64,000 nt of DNA, taken from NCBI RefSeq assembly GCF_001905005.1, contig NZ_LWKZ01000012.1, positions 983,061 through 1,047,060 on the forward strand. The letters are read 5' to 3'. A program made the translations under genes and the position numbers. Under the pieces are notes generated by a model. The model searched no databases. It saw nothing but the letters and a program-made list of their open reading frames with translations, and had not been told where the DNA came from. Source of the stretch: Streptomyces sp. CB02923. Its GTDB lineage: Bacteria > Actinomycetota > Actinomycetes > Streptomycetales > Streptomycetaceae. Of the stretch, positions 35,705-47,073 are shown one piece after another (position 1 is the first letter of the stretch; every line of letters starts with the position of its first letter).

Positions 35705-37117
35705 ATGCCCACCACCCGCCGACGGCGGCCCGCCCGCAGACCCGTGGCCGCCGCGCTCGCCCTTCTCTCCGGCGCGGCGGCGGCCGTCCTCGCCCCGCCG
35801 CCGCCGACCGCGCACGCGGCGCCGCCGGGGACGAAGGACGTCACCGCCGAGCTGTTCCAGTGGCGGTACGACTCGGTCGCCAAGGAGTGCACGAGCACGC
35901 TGGGCCCCGCCGGTTACGGCTACGTGGAGGTCTCGCCGGCCACCGAGCACATCCAGGGCGGCCAGTGGTGGACCTCGTACCAGCCCGTCAGCTACCGGAT
36001 CGCCGGGCGGCTCGGTGACCGGGCGGCCTTCAGGCGCATGGTGGAGACCTGCCACGCGGCGGGCGTCCAGGTGGTCGCGGACGCGGTGATCAACCACATG
36101 TCGGCCGGATCGGGGACGGGCACGGGCGGCTCCTCGTACACGAAGTACGACTACCCGGGGATCTACCAGCGCCAGGACATGGACGACTGCACCGGGCCGG
36201 TCACCGACTACCGCGACCGCCGGAACGTGCAGCACTGCGAACTGGTGGGCCTGGCCGACCTGGACACCGGCGAGCCGTACGTCCGGTCGCGGATCGCCGC
36301 GTACCTGAACGACCTGCTGTCGCTCGGTGTGGACGGCTTCCGGATCGACGCGGCCAAACACCTGCCGGCCGAGGACCTCGCCGCGATCAAAAGGCAGTTG
36401 AAGAATCCTTCCGTCTACTGGAAGCAGGAAGCCATCCACGGGGACGGCGAGGCCGTGTCGCCCGCCGAATACCTCGGCAACGGCGACGTACAGGAATTCC
36501 GGTACGGCCGCGACCTCAAGCGCGTCTTCCGGAACGAGAAGCTGGCGTACCTGAAGAACTTCGGCGAGGGCTGGGCGTACCTGCCCTCCGCGCAGTCCGG
36601 CGTCTTCGTCGACAACTGGGACACCGAGCGCAACGGCACGACACTCAGCTACAAGGACGGCGCGGACTACACCCTCGCCAACGTCTTCATGCTGGCCTGG
36701 CCGTACGGGGCGCCCGACGTGCATTCCGGTTACGAGTTCGCCGACCACGACGCGGGGCCGCCCAACGGGGGTGCGGTGCGCGCCTGCTGGCAGGACGGCT
36801 GGAAGTGCCAGCACAACTGGCCCGAGATCCGCGGCATGGTCGGCTTCCGCAACGCGACCCGCGGCACGGCCGTCACCCACTGGTGGGACAACGGCAACGA
36901 CGCCATCGCCTTCGGACGCGGCGACCGCGGCTACGCCGTCGTCAACCACGAGGGCAGCGCGCTGACCCGCACCTTCCAGACCTCGCTGCCGGCCGGCACG
37001 TACTGCGACGTACAGAGCCGGAAGCCGGTGACGGTGGGCGGTGACGGGCGCTTCACCGCCACGGTCGCCCCGAACACGGCGCTGGCGCTGCACGTCGGCG
37101 CGCGCGACTGCGGCTGA
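35705..37117 (+). CDS. Secreted alpha-amylase (GH13)
   Basis: A 470-residue secreted enzyme. Signal peptide with an Arg-rich start (TTRRRRPARR), hydrophobic core and cleavage near THAAPP (about residue 38). Catalytic domain: ELFQWRYDSVAKECTSTLGP, ADAVINHMSA (region I), GVDGFRIDAAKHLP with the nucleophile Asp (region II), and FVDNWDTERNG (region IV, where the family usually has FVxNHD). It ends after the beta domain; there is no C-terminal raw-starch-binding (CBM20) module. AGGAGG is 7-12 bases before ATG. It degrades starch for the Mal system. Confidence 0.93.
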   Translation: MPTTRRRRPARRPVAAALALLSGAAAAVLAPPPPTAHAAPPGTKDVTAELFQWRYDSVAKECTSTLGPAGYGYVEVSPATEHIQGGQWWTSYQPVSYRIAGRLGDRAAFRRMVETCHAAGVQVVADAVINHMSAGSGTGTGGSSYTKYDYPGIYQRQDMDDCTGPVTDYRDRRNVQHCELVGLADLDTGEPYVRSRIAAYLNDLLSLGVDGFRIDAAKHLPAEDLAAIKRQLKNPSVYWKQEAIHGDGEAVSPAEYLGNGDVQEFRYGRDLKRVFRNEKLAYLKNFGEGWAYLPSAQSGVFVDNWDTERNGTTLSYKDGADYTLANVFMLAWPYGAPDVHSGYEFADHDAGPPNGGAVRACWQDGWKCQHNWPEIRGMVGFRNATRGTAVTHWWDNGNDAIAFGRGDRGYAVVNHEGSALTRTFQTSLPAGTYCDVQSRKPVTVGGDGRFTATVAPNTALALHVGARDCG

Positions 37118-37165
37118 CCCGGCCCGCTCCGCACGCTGCCCCGAACGTCCTGAAGGAGTCCTTAC

Positions 37166-39796
<2,631 letters not shown>

Positions 39797-40157
39797 CCGT
39801 ATCGGCGGCCGTGGCGCTTCGCAGCGGTGTGGGGCCGTCCATGGGCCGCCCTGCCCATGGACGGCCCATCCGCCTACGGCGGCTCCGGGGCCCGTTTTCC
39901 CCCGTGGATCGCCCCCATGGTTCCCCCATCCGTCCGCCGTGGCGGACTCCATGGGCCCCCGTGATCCCGTGCCCTCAGGCCCCGGTGACACCACTGTGGG
40001 GTCCCCGGGAATTGTCCGAAAGCCCTGAAGGTGCCGGACAAAGGGCCGTACAACCGGTCGCGGTTGCGCGGCGGCCCCGCGCGCGCCGGTGCTGTGCGCC
40101 GAGTGTCCGCCCCGCGCGCCGGTGCCCGCCCCTCCCGGCCGGTGCCTACGCCTGTGC
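39797..40157. other. Intergenic region after pullulanase
   Basis: The 361 bp contain the terminator at 39832-39867, further CCATGG-centred GC-rich inverted sequence, and an inverted repeat TTGTCCG-N16-CGGACAA (40012-40041) that could be a second terminator for the convergent GNAT gene. No gene is supported. Confidence 0.6.
39832..39867. terminator. Hairpin terminator of the amylase-pullulanase unit
   Basis: A perfect 15-bp stem (GGGCCGTCCATGGGC and its complement) with a 6-base loop CGCCCT lies 36 bp after the pullulanase stop. Confidence 0.85.
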
Positions 40158-40760
40158 CTACGCCTGCGGCCCCGGCAGCGGCGTCTCCGGCACCGGCCTC
40201 TCCGACACTGGCCTCTCCGACACCGGCCTCTCCGACACTGGCCTCTCCGGCACCGGCTTCTCCAGCAGCGTGACGGTGTACCTGCTCCCGTCCGAGCCCT
40301 CCTTCGCCCGCTGTTCGCCGACGACCCGGTAGCCCGCACTCTCGTAGTACGGCTGGAGCCGCGGATTGGCCGACTTGCAGTCGAGGCGGCTCAGCGGGCG
40401 GCCCGCCTCGGCGATCCGCCGCTCGGCACGGGCCAGCATCGCGCGGCCGGTGCCCGCCGGTGCCCGGTCGCGGTCGACCATCAGACGGTGCAGATAGCCC
40501 GCGACGGGCGGCTGCGGGCCCCACGCGGGCAGGTCCTCCCACCACAGTTCCCAGGCGCCGGCGGTCTCCCCGCGCACCTCGGCGAACCAGACCTCGTCCT
40601 GCTTGATCCGCAGCCGGAAGTGCTCCGCGTCCCGCTCGCCCGGCGTCCACTGGTCGATGCCGCGGCCCTGCATCCAGCGGGCGGCGCCGTCGTAGAGCGC
40701 GACGAGGGCGGCCACGTCGGCGTCGGTGTCCACGGCACGGCGGAAGGTGATCACGTCCAT
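40158..40760 (-). CDS. GNAT-family N-acetyltransferase with pentapeptide-repeat tail
   Basis: A 200-residue protein. The GNAT fold is visible from ITFRRAVDTDADVAALVALYDGA to YLHRLMVDRDRAPAGTGRAMLARAERRI (acetyl-CoA pyrophosphate loop, though with APAGTG instead of the usual RGxGxG) and LQPYYESAGYRVVGEQ. The last about 35 residues are tandem RPVSE/RPVPE pentapeptides encoded by 15-bp repeats (40195-40262). The substrate is unknown. Confidence 0.85.
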   Translation of the reverse strand: MDVITFRRAVDTDADVAALVALYDGAARWMQGRGIDQWTPGERDAEHFRLRIKQDEVWFAEVRGETAGAWELWWEDLPAWGPQPPVAGYLHRLMVDRDRAPAGTGRAMLARAERRIAEAGRPLSRLDCKSANPRLQPYYESAGYRVVGEQRAKEGSDGSRYTVTLLEKPVPERPVSERPVSERPVSERPVPETPLPGPQA

Positions 40761-40803
40761 GCGCGGATTGTGCCGCAGCGGTACCGGAACGGGCGCGTCC
40801 GTC

Positions 40804-41520
40804 TCACGACGCCTGCGGCGCCAGCGCCATCAGCCGGGTGAGCAGCTCGCCGAACGGCCCGTCGGATGGCTCCCCGGCCAGGACCCGGCCCAGCACGGCG
40901 GCCATCTCCTCGTCGTACGCGGCGCTCACCGCCGCCAGCGCCGCGAAGTCGTGCACCAGCTGGCGTTCCAGCTCGCCGCGCGGGATGGCGCGGCTGTCGA
41001 GCCAGATCAGGGCGGTCGTCTCGGCGAGCGAGATCCAGGAGCGGACCACCAGTTCCATGCGCGGAGCGGGGCCCCGCACGCCGAGGTGGGAGAGGATCTG
41101 CTCGTACGCGGCCTGGCGCACCCCGTCGATCATCGCGCTCGTGCGGCCCGACCCCACGCCCTCCATGGCGCCGATGGAGGGGCCGCCGCGCATCAGCGCG
41201 GAGAAGCCGGGTCCGTGCTCCTCGACGAAGTCGAAGAATCGTTCCATCACGCGGAGCAGACGGGCACCGAGCGGCCCTTCGCGCGGCTCGACGAAACGGG
41301 CGGCCAACTCGTCGGCCGCCCGGCGCAGCGCCGCCTCGTACAGGCTCTGCTTGCCCGGGAAGTAGTGGTAGACCAGCGGCCGGGAGATCCCGGCCGCCTC
41401 GGCGATCTCGTCGATCGAGACCTCTTCCGGGGCCCGGTGGCTGAACAGGCCGAGCGCCACGGCGATCAGCTGCTCGCGTCGTTCCTCGACACCCATCCTG
41501 CGGCGCGCCCCGTTGGTCAT
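40804..41520 (-). CDS. TetR/AcrR-family transcriptional regulator
   Basis: A 238-residue regulator. The HTH is QLIAVALGLFSHRAPEEVSI, then DEIAEAAGISRPLVYHYFPGKQSLYEAAL at about residues 17-66, followed by a mostly helical ligand domain. The ATG at 41520 is used; a GTG two codons upstream is equally possible. It is separated from the reductase/hydrolase pair by a tandem repeat, all on the same strand, and is a plausible regulator of that pair. Confidence 0.9.
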   Translation of the reverse strand: MTNGARRRMGVEERREQLIAVALGLFSHRAPEEVSIDEIAEAAGISRPLVYHYFPGKQSLYEAALRRAADELAARFVEPREGPLGARLLRVMERFFDFVEEHGPGFSALMRGGPSIGAMEGVGSGRTSAMIDGVRQAAYEQILSHLGVRGPAPRMELVVRSWISLAETTALIWLDSRAIPRGELERQLVHDFAALAAVSAAYDEEMAAVLGRVLAGEPSDGPFGELLTRLMALAPQAS

Positions 41521-41567
41521 GCGCACACCCTAACGACCGGGAACGCGCCGCGGAATCGAGCGGCCGG

Positions 41568-41681
41568 GGCCCGGCCACCGGACCTCGCGACCGCGGCGCG
41601 CGGGGCCCGGCCACCGGACTTCGCGGCCTCGGCGCGCGGCCCGGCCACCGGACCTCGCCGCCTCGGCACGCGGCCCGGCCC
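41568..41681. repeat. 34-36-bp tandem repeat, about 3.3 copies
   Basis: Units beginning GGCCCGGCCACCGGAC start at 41568, 41604 and 41638, with a partial fourth at 41672. They fill the gap between tetR and the reductase gene. Confidence 0.88.
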
Positions 41682-41686
41682 CGCCC

Positions 41687-42781
41687 TCAGAGATCGAGGA
41701 CCAGACGCTCTCCCCGGGCCCGCGAGACGCAGATCAGCATCGAGTCGTCGCGTTCGGCGTCGGTGAGCAGTTCGTCGCGGTGGTCCACCTCGCCGGAGAG
41801 CACCCGCTGCTGGCAGGTGCCGCAGAAACCCTGCTCGCAGGAGTACGGGAGGTCCGGCAGCGCCTGCTCACGGATGGCGCGCAGGGCGCTGCCGTCCGCC
41901 GGGACGGTGACCGTGCGGCCGGTGCGCCGCAGCTCCACCTCGAACTCCGCGTTCTCGCCCGGAGGCAGGGCCGCGACGGGCGCGAACCGCTCCGTGCAGA
42001 GGGTCAGGCCGCGCGCCCCCTGCGGCAGCAACGCGGCCACGGCGTCCATCAGCGGGTCGGGACCGCAGCAGTAGACGGCGGCGTGCGGCGGGGCGCCGGT
42101 GAGCGCGCCCGCCAGGTCGGGCAGGCCGTCCTCGTCCTCGGCGACGACCGTCACGCGGTCCGACGCGGCGCCCGCCAGCTTCTCGACCTCCTCCAGGAAC
42201 GGCATCGTCGCGCGCGAGCGCCCGCCGTACACCAGCCGCCAGGGCACGCCCTCGGACTCGGCCTGCCGCAGCATCGGCAGGATCGGTGTGATGCCGATGC
42301 CGCCCGCGATGAACAGGTAGGCGTGGCACTCCTCCAGCCGGAACCGGTTGCGCGGCCCGCGCACCTCGACGACCGTGCCCTCGTGCAGCTGCTCGTGCAC
42401 CTCGCGCGAGCCGCCCCGGCCGTCCTCGATCAGCCGCGTCGCGATCGTGTACGAGCCGGTGTCGGCCGGGCTGCCGCACAGCGAGTACTGGCGCACGGTC
42501 CCCGAGGGCAGGACCACGTCGAGGTGGGCCCCGGGCTCCCAGGCGGGCAGGCCGTCGCCCTCCAGGCGCAGCCGTACGACGCCTTCGGCCTCCTCGGCGC
42601 GCTCCACGACCAGGAGCCGCAAGGGGCCGGAGCGGTCCCGGCCCCGGCCGGAGACGGGGTGCTCCAGCGCGGGCATCGGCCACAGCGGTGACCGGCCGAT
42701 GCGCCGCCGCAGGGCCCGCTGGACGACCAGCGCGGCGCCGGCGGCGACCAGGACCGTACGTATCCGGGGGAGGGACGGCAT
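41687..42781 (-). CDS. PDR/VanB-type oxidoreductase (flavin-NAD reductase fused to 2Fe-2S ferredoxin)
   Basis: A 364-residue redox protein. N-terminal hydrophobic helix (VLVAAGAALVVQRAL), then a flavin-binding barrel (VRQYSLCGSPAD), an NAD(P) domain (LFIAGGIGITPILPML, YCCGPDPLMDAVA) and a C-terminal plant-type ferredoxin with the cluster signature CEQGFCGTC plus a distal Cys in MLICVSRA. It passes electrons from NAD(P)H to a partner oxygenase or hydroxylase. The start is one base after the hydrolase stop, so the hydrolase (a possible diiron enzyme) is the natural partner. Confidence 0.92.
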   Translation of the reverse strand: MPSLPRIRTVLVAAGAALVVQRALRRRIGRSPLWPMPALEHPVSGRGRDRSGPLRLLVVERAEEAEGVVRLRLEGDGLPAWEPGAHLDVVLPSGTVRQYSLCGSPADTGSYTIATRLIEDGRGGSREVHEQLHEGTVVEVRGPRNRFRLEECHAYLFIAGGIGITPILPMLRQAESEGVPWRLVYGGRSRATMPFLEEVEKLAGAASDRVTVVAEDEDGLPDLAGALTGAPPHAAVYCCGPDPLMDAVAALLPQGARGLTLCTERFAPVAALPPGENAEFEVELRRTGRTVTVPADGSALRAIREQALPDLPYSCEQGFCGTCQQRVLSGEVDHRDELLTDAERDDSMLICVSRARGERLVLDL

Positions 42782-42782
42782 C

Positions 42783-43796
42783 TCAGGCGGCTCCTGTCGG
42801 GTGGTCCTCGGCGCGAACGTGCTGCGTGTTCTGAGTGTTCTGCGTGTTCCGTGTGTTCTTGGTGTTCTTCGTGTTCTTCGCGGGCGCGTCCGCCGCCGGG
42901 CGGGCCTCGGCGGCGGACGCGGCGGGCGAACCGGCGAGATAGGCGGCGGCCTGCTCGGTGCTGCCGTACCGCGAGGGGTGGTAGGCCCGGCTCAGGTACT
43001 GCGGGACGGAACGGGCCATATCGGCGGCGGTGGGCAGCACGCCCTGGCGCCCGGCCCGCGTGAACTCCCGGAAGCTGGCCCGGCCGTCCGGGAGCGAGGG
43101 ATCGTTCGCCATGAAGAAGCGGGTGCCGCGCTGCCAGAGGAAGACGAGCGCGGAGAAGGCGGTGGCCCAGGTGCGCACCCGCCGCCGGTAGCCGCCGTCC
43201 ACGTGCAGGAAGAGATCGAACGCGACCGAGCGGTGCTCGACCTCCTCGGCGCCGTGCCACCGCAGCAGGTCCAGCATCGTCGGATCGGCGCCCCTGGCGT
43301 CCAGCGCCTCCGCGTTGAGCACCCAGTCCCCGAGGAAGGCCGTGTAGTGCTCGATCGCGGCGATGATCGCGACGCGCTCCATCAGCCACCACTGGCGCGC
43401 CCGGCCCGGGGGCAGGGTACGGTCACCGAGCAGCTTCTCGAAGAGCCAGTCGACCTGCGCGGTGTACGGGGTCGGGTCCAGGCCGAGCCGCTTGAGGTGC
43501 GGCAGCACGTCGTCGTGCGCCTGGGAGTGCATGGCTTCCTGGCCGATGAACCCGATCACGTCCTCCCGCAGCCGCGCGTCGCGGATCTGCGGCAGCACCT
43601 GCTTGTAGACGTGTACGAACCAGCGTTCACCGGCGGGCAGCAGCAGGTGCAGCACATTGATCGTGTGGGTGCTGTCCGGATCGCCGGGAATCCAGTGCAG
43701 GGGAGTGTCCGCCCAGTCGAAGGCGACGTTGCGTGCTTTCAGCTGGGTGTGCTCGGACGCGACCGGCCGGGGCCGCAACGAGGCCGTATTAGACAT
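42783..43796 (-). CDS. PF10118-type metal-dependent hydrolase with Asn-Thr repeat tail
   Basis: A 337-residue protein resembling the PF10118 family (predicted metal-dependent hydrolase). Conserved acidic/His motifs are IGQEAMHSQAH (about 84-94), ERVAIIAAIEHYTAFLGD (about 140-157) and WHGAEEVEHRSVAFDLF (about 180-196), an arrangement like ferritin-like diiron enzymes. The C-terminus is an Asn-Thr-Lys/Arg/Gln triplet repeat of about 18 residues encoded by 9-bp repeats (about 42819-42885). It is co-transcribed with the ferredoxin-type reductase, which suggests a redox reaction rather than hydrolysis; that is inference. Confidence 0.85.
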   Translation of the reverse strand: MSNTASLRPRPVASEHTQLKARNVAFDWADTPLHWIPGDPDSTHTINVLHLLLPAGERWFVHVYKQVLPQIRDARLREDVIGFIGQEAMHSQAHDDVLPHLKRLGLDPTPYTAQVDWLFEKLLGDRTLPPGRARQWWLMERVAIIAAIEHYTAFLGDWVLNAEALDARGADPTMLDLLRWHGAEEVEHRSVAFDLFLHVDGGYRRRVRTWATAFSALVFLWQRGTRFFMANDPSLPDGRASFREFTRAGRQGVLPTAADMARSVPQYLSRAYHPSRYGSTEQAAAYLAGSPAASAAEARPAADAPAKNTKNTKNTRNTQNTQNTQHVRAEDHPTGAA

Positions 43797-43801
43797 GGCG
43801 T

Positions 43802-43838
43802 CAATGTACTGGCGGGTACGGGATCGGCAACAGGCTTG
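43802..43838 (-). promoter_or_regulatory. Promoter of the hydrolase-reductase operon
   Basis: On the complement, TTGCCG and TACATT are separated by 16 bases, and TACATT ends six bases before the ATG at 43796, consistent with a leaderless or near-leaderless transcript. GTAC-N6-GTAC overlaps the spacer and -10 and may be a TetR site. Confidence 0.45.
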
Positions 43839-43955
43839 GGGCAGGGATTTTCCGTTCCGGTGCCCAGGACCTCCTGCGCCACCCACGCCTCCTCCGCCAC
43901 CCGTACCCCTCCGCTGCCGCCCCTCCGCATCCCCCCCGTTGCCCGCCCCCGGGCG

Positions 43956-45968
43956 CTACCGGAGCCCCGTCACCCGCTCCCCGCTCCGCAGCCGCCCCGA
44001 CAGCTCCGCGCGGGCGCCCGCCGTCGCCGGTACGGCCAGCTGCGAGCCCGCCGCGCGCCCCATGACCCCGCCGCCCACGCTGATCTCCGTGAGCTGTCCG
44101 CTGCCCGCGGCCACCAGCCACCACTGACCCCCGGACGCCTTCCACAGGACACCGGCCAGCGCCCACGGCTCGCGCGGGCCGCACCCCGGGCCGCCTTCGG
44201 AGCGCGCCACGACCGCGCCCGGCGCGTACCGCAATCCGGCCGTGGGCGGGGTCTGGACCTGCGCGAAGGTACGGCTGCCCGCGCCCCGCCAGGTCTCGGC
44301 GCGCGTGCACACCCACACCGCGGTGCCGCCACCGGCGGGCAGCGGCTGCTGGGCGAACTCCCAGGAGTTGACCGCGCGTACGCCCTGACCGCGCAGCTCG
44401 CCGAGGTGGCATGCCGTGCGCGCCCAGGCCGTGCGCGCCTGCGGCCCGTCCGGTTCGCCGGGCCGGGCCGGAGCGCCGGACGTCAGCCGGGCCGGGACCA
44501 GTTCGCCGAGATCGGTGAAGAGGTGGCCGTCCATCCGCAGGGCCTGCCAGGCGGTGCAGGTGGTGGCCCGCGCGGGGGACGGTACGGGGCCGGTCGCACC
44601 GTCCTCGCCGATGGGCACGGGCTGGGCCGCGTCGGCGGGCTTCAGCAGGTCGGTCAGCCCGGCGTGCCCGGTCCACGGGGCGGTCAGGTAGCGGACGTTG
44701 CTGTCCGTGCGGCTGAGCACCAGTGCCGAGACGGAGGTGTCGTCCGCGCCGTCCGTACGGGCGAAGTCCAGTGCCGCGCCGGGTCCGTCCTGTCCGCTGC
44801 CGGAGGCGTCCACAGGCTCCGCGTAGCGCACCACGCGCAGCCCGTCGTACAGGAGCACCACCGCGGCCCGGTCCGCCACACCCGCGTAGAGCAGCTGTGG
44901 CGGACCGGCCGCGGGGCCCCCGGCGGTGCCCGGGGTCGCCGAGACCTGCACGTCCGGGCCGGGCCTGGCCCACACGGCCAGCGCGCGCCGCAGCAGCGCC
45001 CGGTCGTGCGTACGGTCTCCGCGGGCGGGCCAGGCCGCGAGACCCCGCCGTGTCGCGTTCCGCCAGCTTCCGGCGGCGGCCCGCGTCACCTTGGCGGGAT
45101 CCAGGGCGGCCTGCGCTGCCGCGTTCTCGGCGTACGGGGGAGCCGCGGCGCCATCGGGGCCCCGACCGCCGCCCGGCAGAGTCAGCAGCGCACCGCACAC
45201 CAGCACCGCCGCTCCCGCCGCCAGCGTCGCGCGGGTGGACCGGCGGCGCCGCAGGAGGTCGGTGGGCCGGGCCTGGAGGGAACAGGGGTCGAACTCGGCG
45301 GATTCCAGCAGCGGCCGGCCCCGGCCGCCCACCGGCGGTGCCGCTCCGGCCGCCGCGGTGAGCGCGCCCGGCACGTCCTCGGCCCCCGCCGCCTCCAAGG
45401 CCGCCCGTACGTCCGCGTCGCCCGAACCCTCCAGCACGCGCAGCACATACGCCGCGCGGGCCGGGGCGGACAGCGCCGACAGGGCCCGGGCCAGGGAGAG
45501 TTCGTCCACACCGCCGGAGCGGGGGAACAGCCGCAGGCCCCAGACCTGCGGCAGCAGCGGCGGCAGCGGCGGTACGGGAACGTCACGTCCCAGCAACGGC
45601 AGACGCAGCCGGGGGCGTTCGGCGGCCAGGGCCGCACGCAGCACCTGGAGCCGTACGAACGCGTAACCGGGATCGGTGGCCGGGCGGCCGGGGCGGCGCT
45701 GGGGCGGCAGGAGGGGGAGCCGCGCAGGGGCGCCGCGGCGCGGCAGGGAGCGCTGGACGATCGAATGCGCCCTCAGGACCCGCCGGTTGCGCCCCAGTGT
45801 CGGCGGCAGCACCAGATAGGCGAGGCGCGTCAACCGCGGGTAGTGCTCGACGAGGGCCGCCTCGGCCTGTTCGACGCCGACGAAGGCGGCCGGAACGCCA
45901 CCGGCATCGGGGCGGGGACGACGGCGGGGCCGGTCCGGACGGGGTGCTGTTGCCTGCTGCTGCTCCAC
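43956..45968 (-). CDS. Conserved hypothetical protein with sigma-factor-like N-terminus and single TM
   Basis: A 670-residue protein. The N-terminal 230 residues look like a cytoplasmic domain related to sigma-factor or SigE-like helical proteins (AALVEHYPRLTRLAYLVLPP, then ALSALSAPARAAYVLRVLEG). One TM helix follows (ATLAAGAAVLVCGALLTLPG, about 250-270), then a large exported domain of beta-rich sequence (VADRAAVVLLYDGLRVVRYA, GGQWWLVAAGSGQLTEI) with several Cys. No catalytic motif is recognised. The GTG start (MEQQQ) is upstream-most in the conserved frame. Confidence 0.7.
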   Translation of the reverse strand: MEQQQATAPRPDRPRRRPRPDAGGVPAAFVGVEQAEAALVEHYPRLTRLAYLVLPPTLGRNRRVLRAHSIVQRSLPRRGAPARLPLLPPQRRPGRPATDPGYAFVRLQVLRAALAAERPRLRLPLLGRDVPVPPLPPLLPQVWGLRLFPRSGGVDELSLARALSALSAPARAAYVLRVLEGSGDADVRAALEAAGAEDVPGALTAAAGAAPPVGGRGRPLLESAEFDPCSLQARPTDLLRRRRSTRATLAAGAAVLVCGALLTLPGGGRGPDGAAAPPYAENAAAQAALDPAKVTRAAAGSWRNATRRGLAAWPARGDRTHDRALLRRALAVWARPGPDVQVSATPGTAGGPAAGPPQLLYAGVADRAAVVLLYDGLRVVRYAEPVDASGSGQDGPGAALDFARTDGADDTSVSALVLSRTDSNVRYLTAPWTGHAGLTDLLKPADAAQPVPIGEDGATGPVPSPARATTCTAWQALRMDGHLFTDLGELVPARLTSGAPARPGEPDGPQARTAWARTACHLGELRGQGVRAVNSWEFAQQPLPAGGGTAVWVCTRAETWRGAGSRTFAQVQTPPTAGLRYAPGAVVARSEGGPGCGPREPWALAGVLWKASGGQWWLVAAGSGQLTEISVGGGVMGRAAGSQLAVPATAGARAELSGRLRSGERVTGLR

Positions 45969-46056
45969 GTTCGGTGAAACGAGTGAATCCTGGGATGGTC
46001 ACATCGCCCGCCGCGCGCCCCTCCGGGCAGCAGCGCGCCCCGCCCGCCCCGGCGCG

Positions 46057-46302
46057 CTACTCCGGGCGCTCCGCGCGGTCGAGGTCGAACTCGCCGTCCC
46101 GCGCGCCCAGGACGAACGCGCGCCACTCCGCCTCGGTGTACCGCAGCACCACGTCCGGCTCCTTGGAATTGCGCATGGCCACCGCGCCCTTCTCCAGGAA
46201 GGCGATCTCCACCGCCTCCTCGGACTCGCCGGGGGCGCGCTGCCAGGTGGCGTCGGAGATGTCGAGGGCGTAGAGCCACTCCTTGTCAGCTGCGGCACTC
46301 AT
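46057..46302 (-). CDS. Orphan DUF397 protein
   Basis: An 81-residue protein with DUF397 features: ISDATWQRAP, VEIAFLEKGAVAMRNSKEPDVVLRYTEAEWRAFVLGARDGEFD. Unlike the copy at 33955, no XRE/DUF5753 gene adjoins it. Confidence 0.88.
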   Translation of the reverse strand: MSAAADKEWLYALDISDATWQRAPGESEEAVEIAFLEKGAVAMRNSKEPDVVLRYTEAEWRAFVLGARDGEFDLDRAERPE

Positions 46303-46425
46303 ACGGGGAACTCCTTGCTCGCGGTCCGTACGGGTCTGCGTACGGATCGTCAGCGTACGCGGTGGCCGGATGAGCTTCCAGCGGTCCTCCGAGGTGTGGT
46401 ACGGGGGCCGGCGGGGCGGAAGGGC

Positions 46426-47073
46426 TCAACCACGGTCCAGATAGGCCAGAACGGCCAGCACCCGGCGGTTGTCGTCGTCGGACGGCGGCAGGTGCAGCTT
46501 TCCGAAGATGTTGGAGGTGTGCTTGGCGACGGCACGCTCGGTGACGACCAGCTTGCCCGCGATGGCCGTGTTGGAGCGCCCCTCGGCCATCAGCTCCAGC
46601 ACCTCGGTCTCGCGCGGCGTCAGCCGGGCCATCGGCCGGTCCTGCGCCCGCCGGGACAGCAGTTGGGAGATCACCTGCGGGTCCATGGCCGTACCGCCGC
46701 CGGCCACCCGCCGTACCGCGTCGATGAACTGCTCGGCGTCGAAGACCCGGTCCTTGAGCAGGTAGCCGACCCCGCCGGTGCCGTCGGCCAGCAGCTCGCG
46801 CGCGTACAGCTGTTCCACGTGCTGGGACAGGACGAGCACCGGCAGACCGGGCCGGGCCTGGCGGGCGGCCAGCGCGCACTGGAGGCCCTCGTCCGTGAAG
46901 GAGGGCGGCAGCCGTACGTCCACGACTGCGACGTCCGGCTGCTCCTCGGCCAGCGCTCGCGCCAGGTCCGGCCCGTTGTCGACGGCGGCGGCGATCTCGA
47001 AGCCGAACGCCTCCAGCATCCGTATCAGACCGTCTCTCAGGAGGAAGAGGTCTTCGGCGAGCACAACGCGCAC
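46426..47073 (-). CDS. NarL/LuxR-family response regulator
   Basis: A 215-residue response regulator. Receiver domain with acidic pocket (ED at 7-8), phosphoacceptor Asp52 in VVDVRLPP, and a Lys in GYLLKDRV. C-terminal LuxR helix-turn-helix LTPRETEVLELMAEGRSNTAIAGKL at about 150-175. The GTG start lies inside the kinase gene (37-bp overlap), so the pair is translationally coupled. Confidence 0.94.
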   Translation of the reverse strand: MRVVLAEDLFLLRDGLIRMLEAFGFEIAAAVDNGPDLARALAEEQPDVAVVDVRLPPSFTDEGLQCALAARQARPGLPVLVLSQHVEQLYARELLADGTGGVGYLLKDRVFDAEQFIDAVRRVAGGGTAMDPQVISQLLSRRAQDRPMARLTPRETEVLELMAEGRSNTAIAGKLVVTERAVAKHTSNIFGKLHLPPSDDDNRRVLAVLAYLDRG

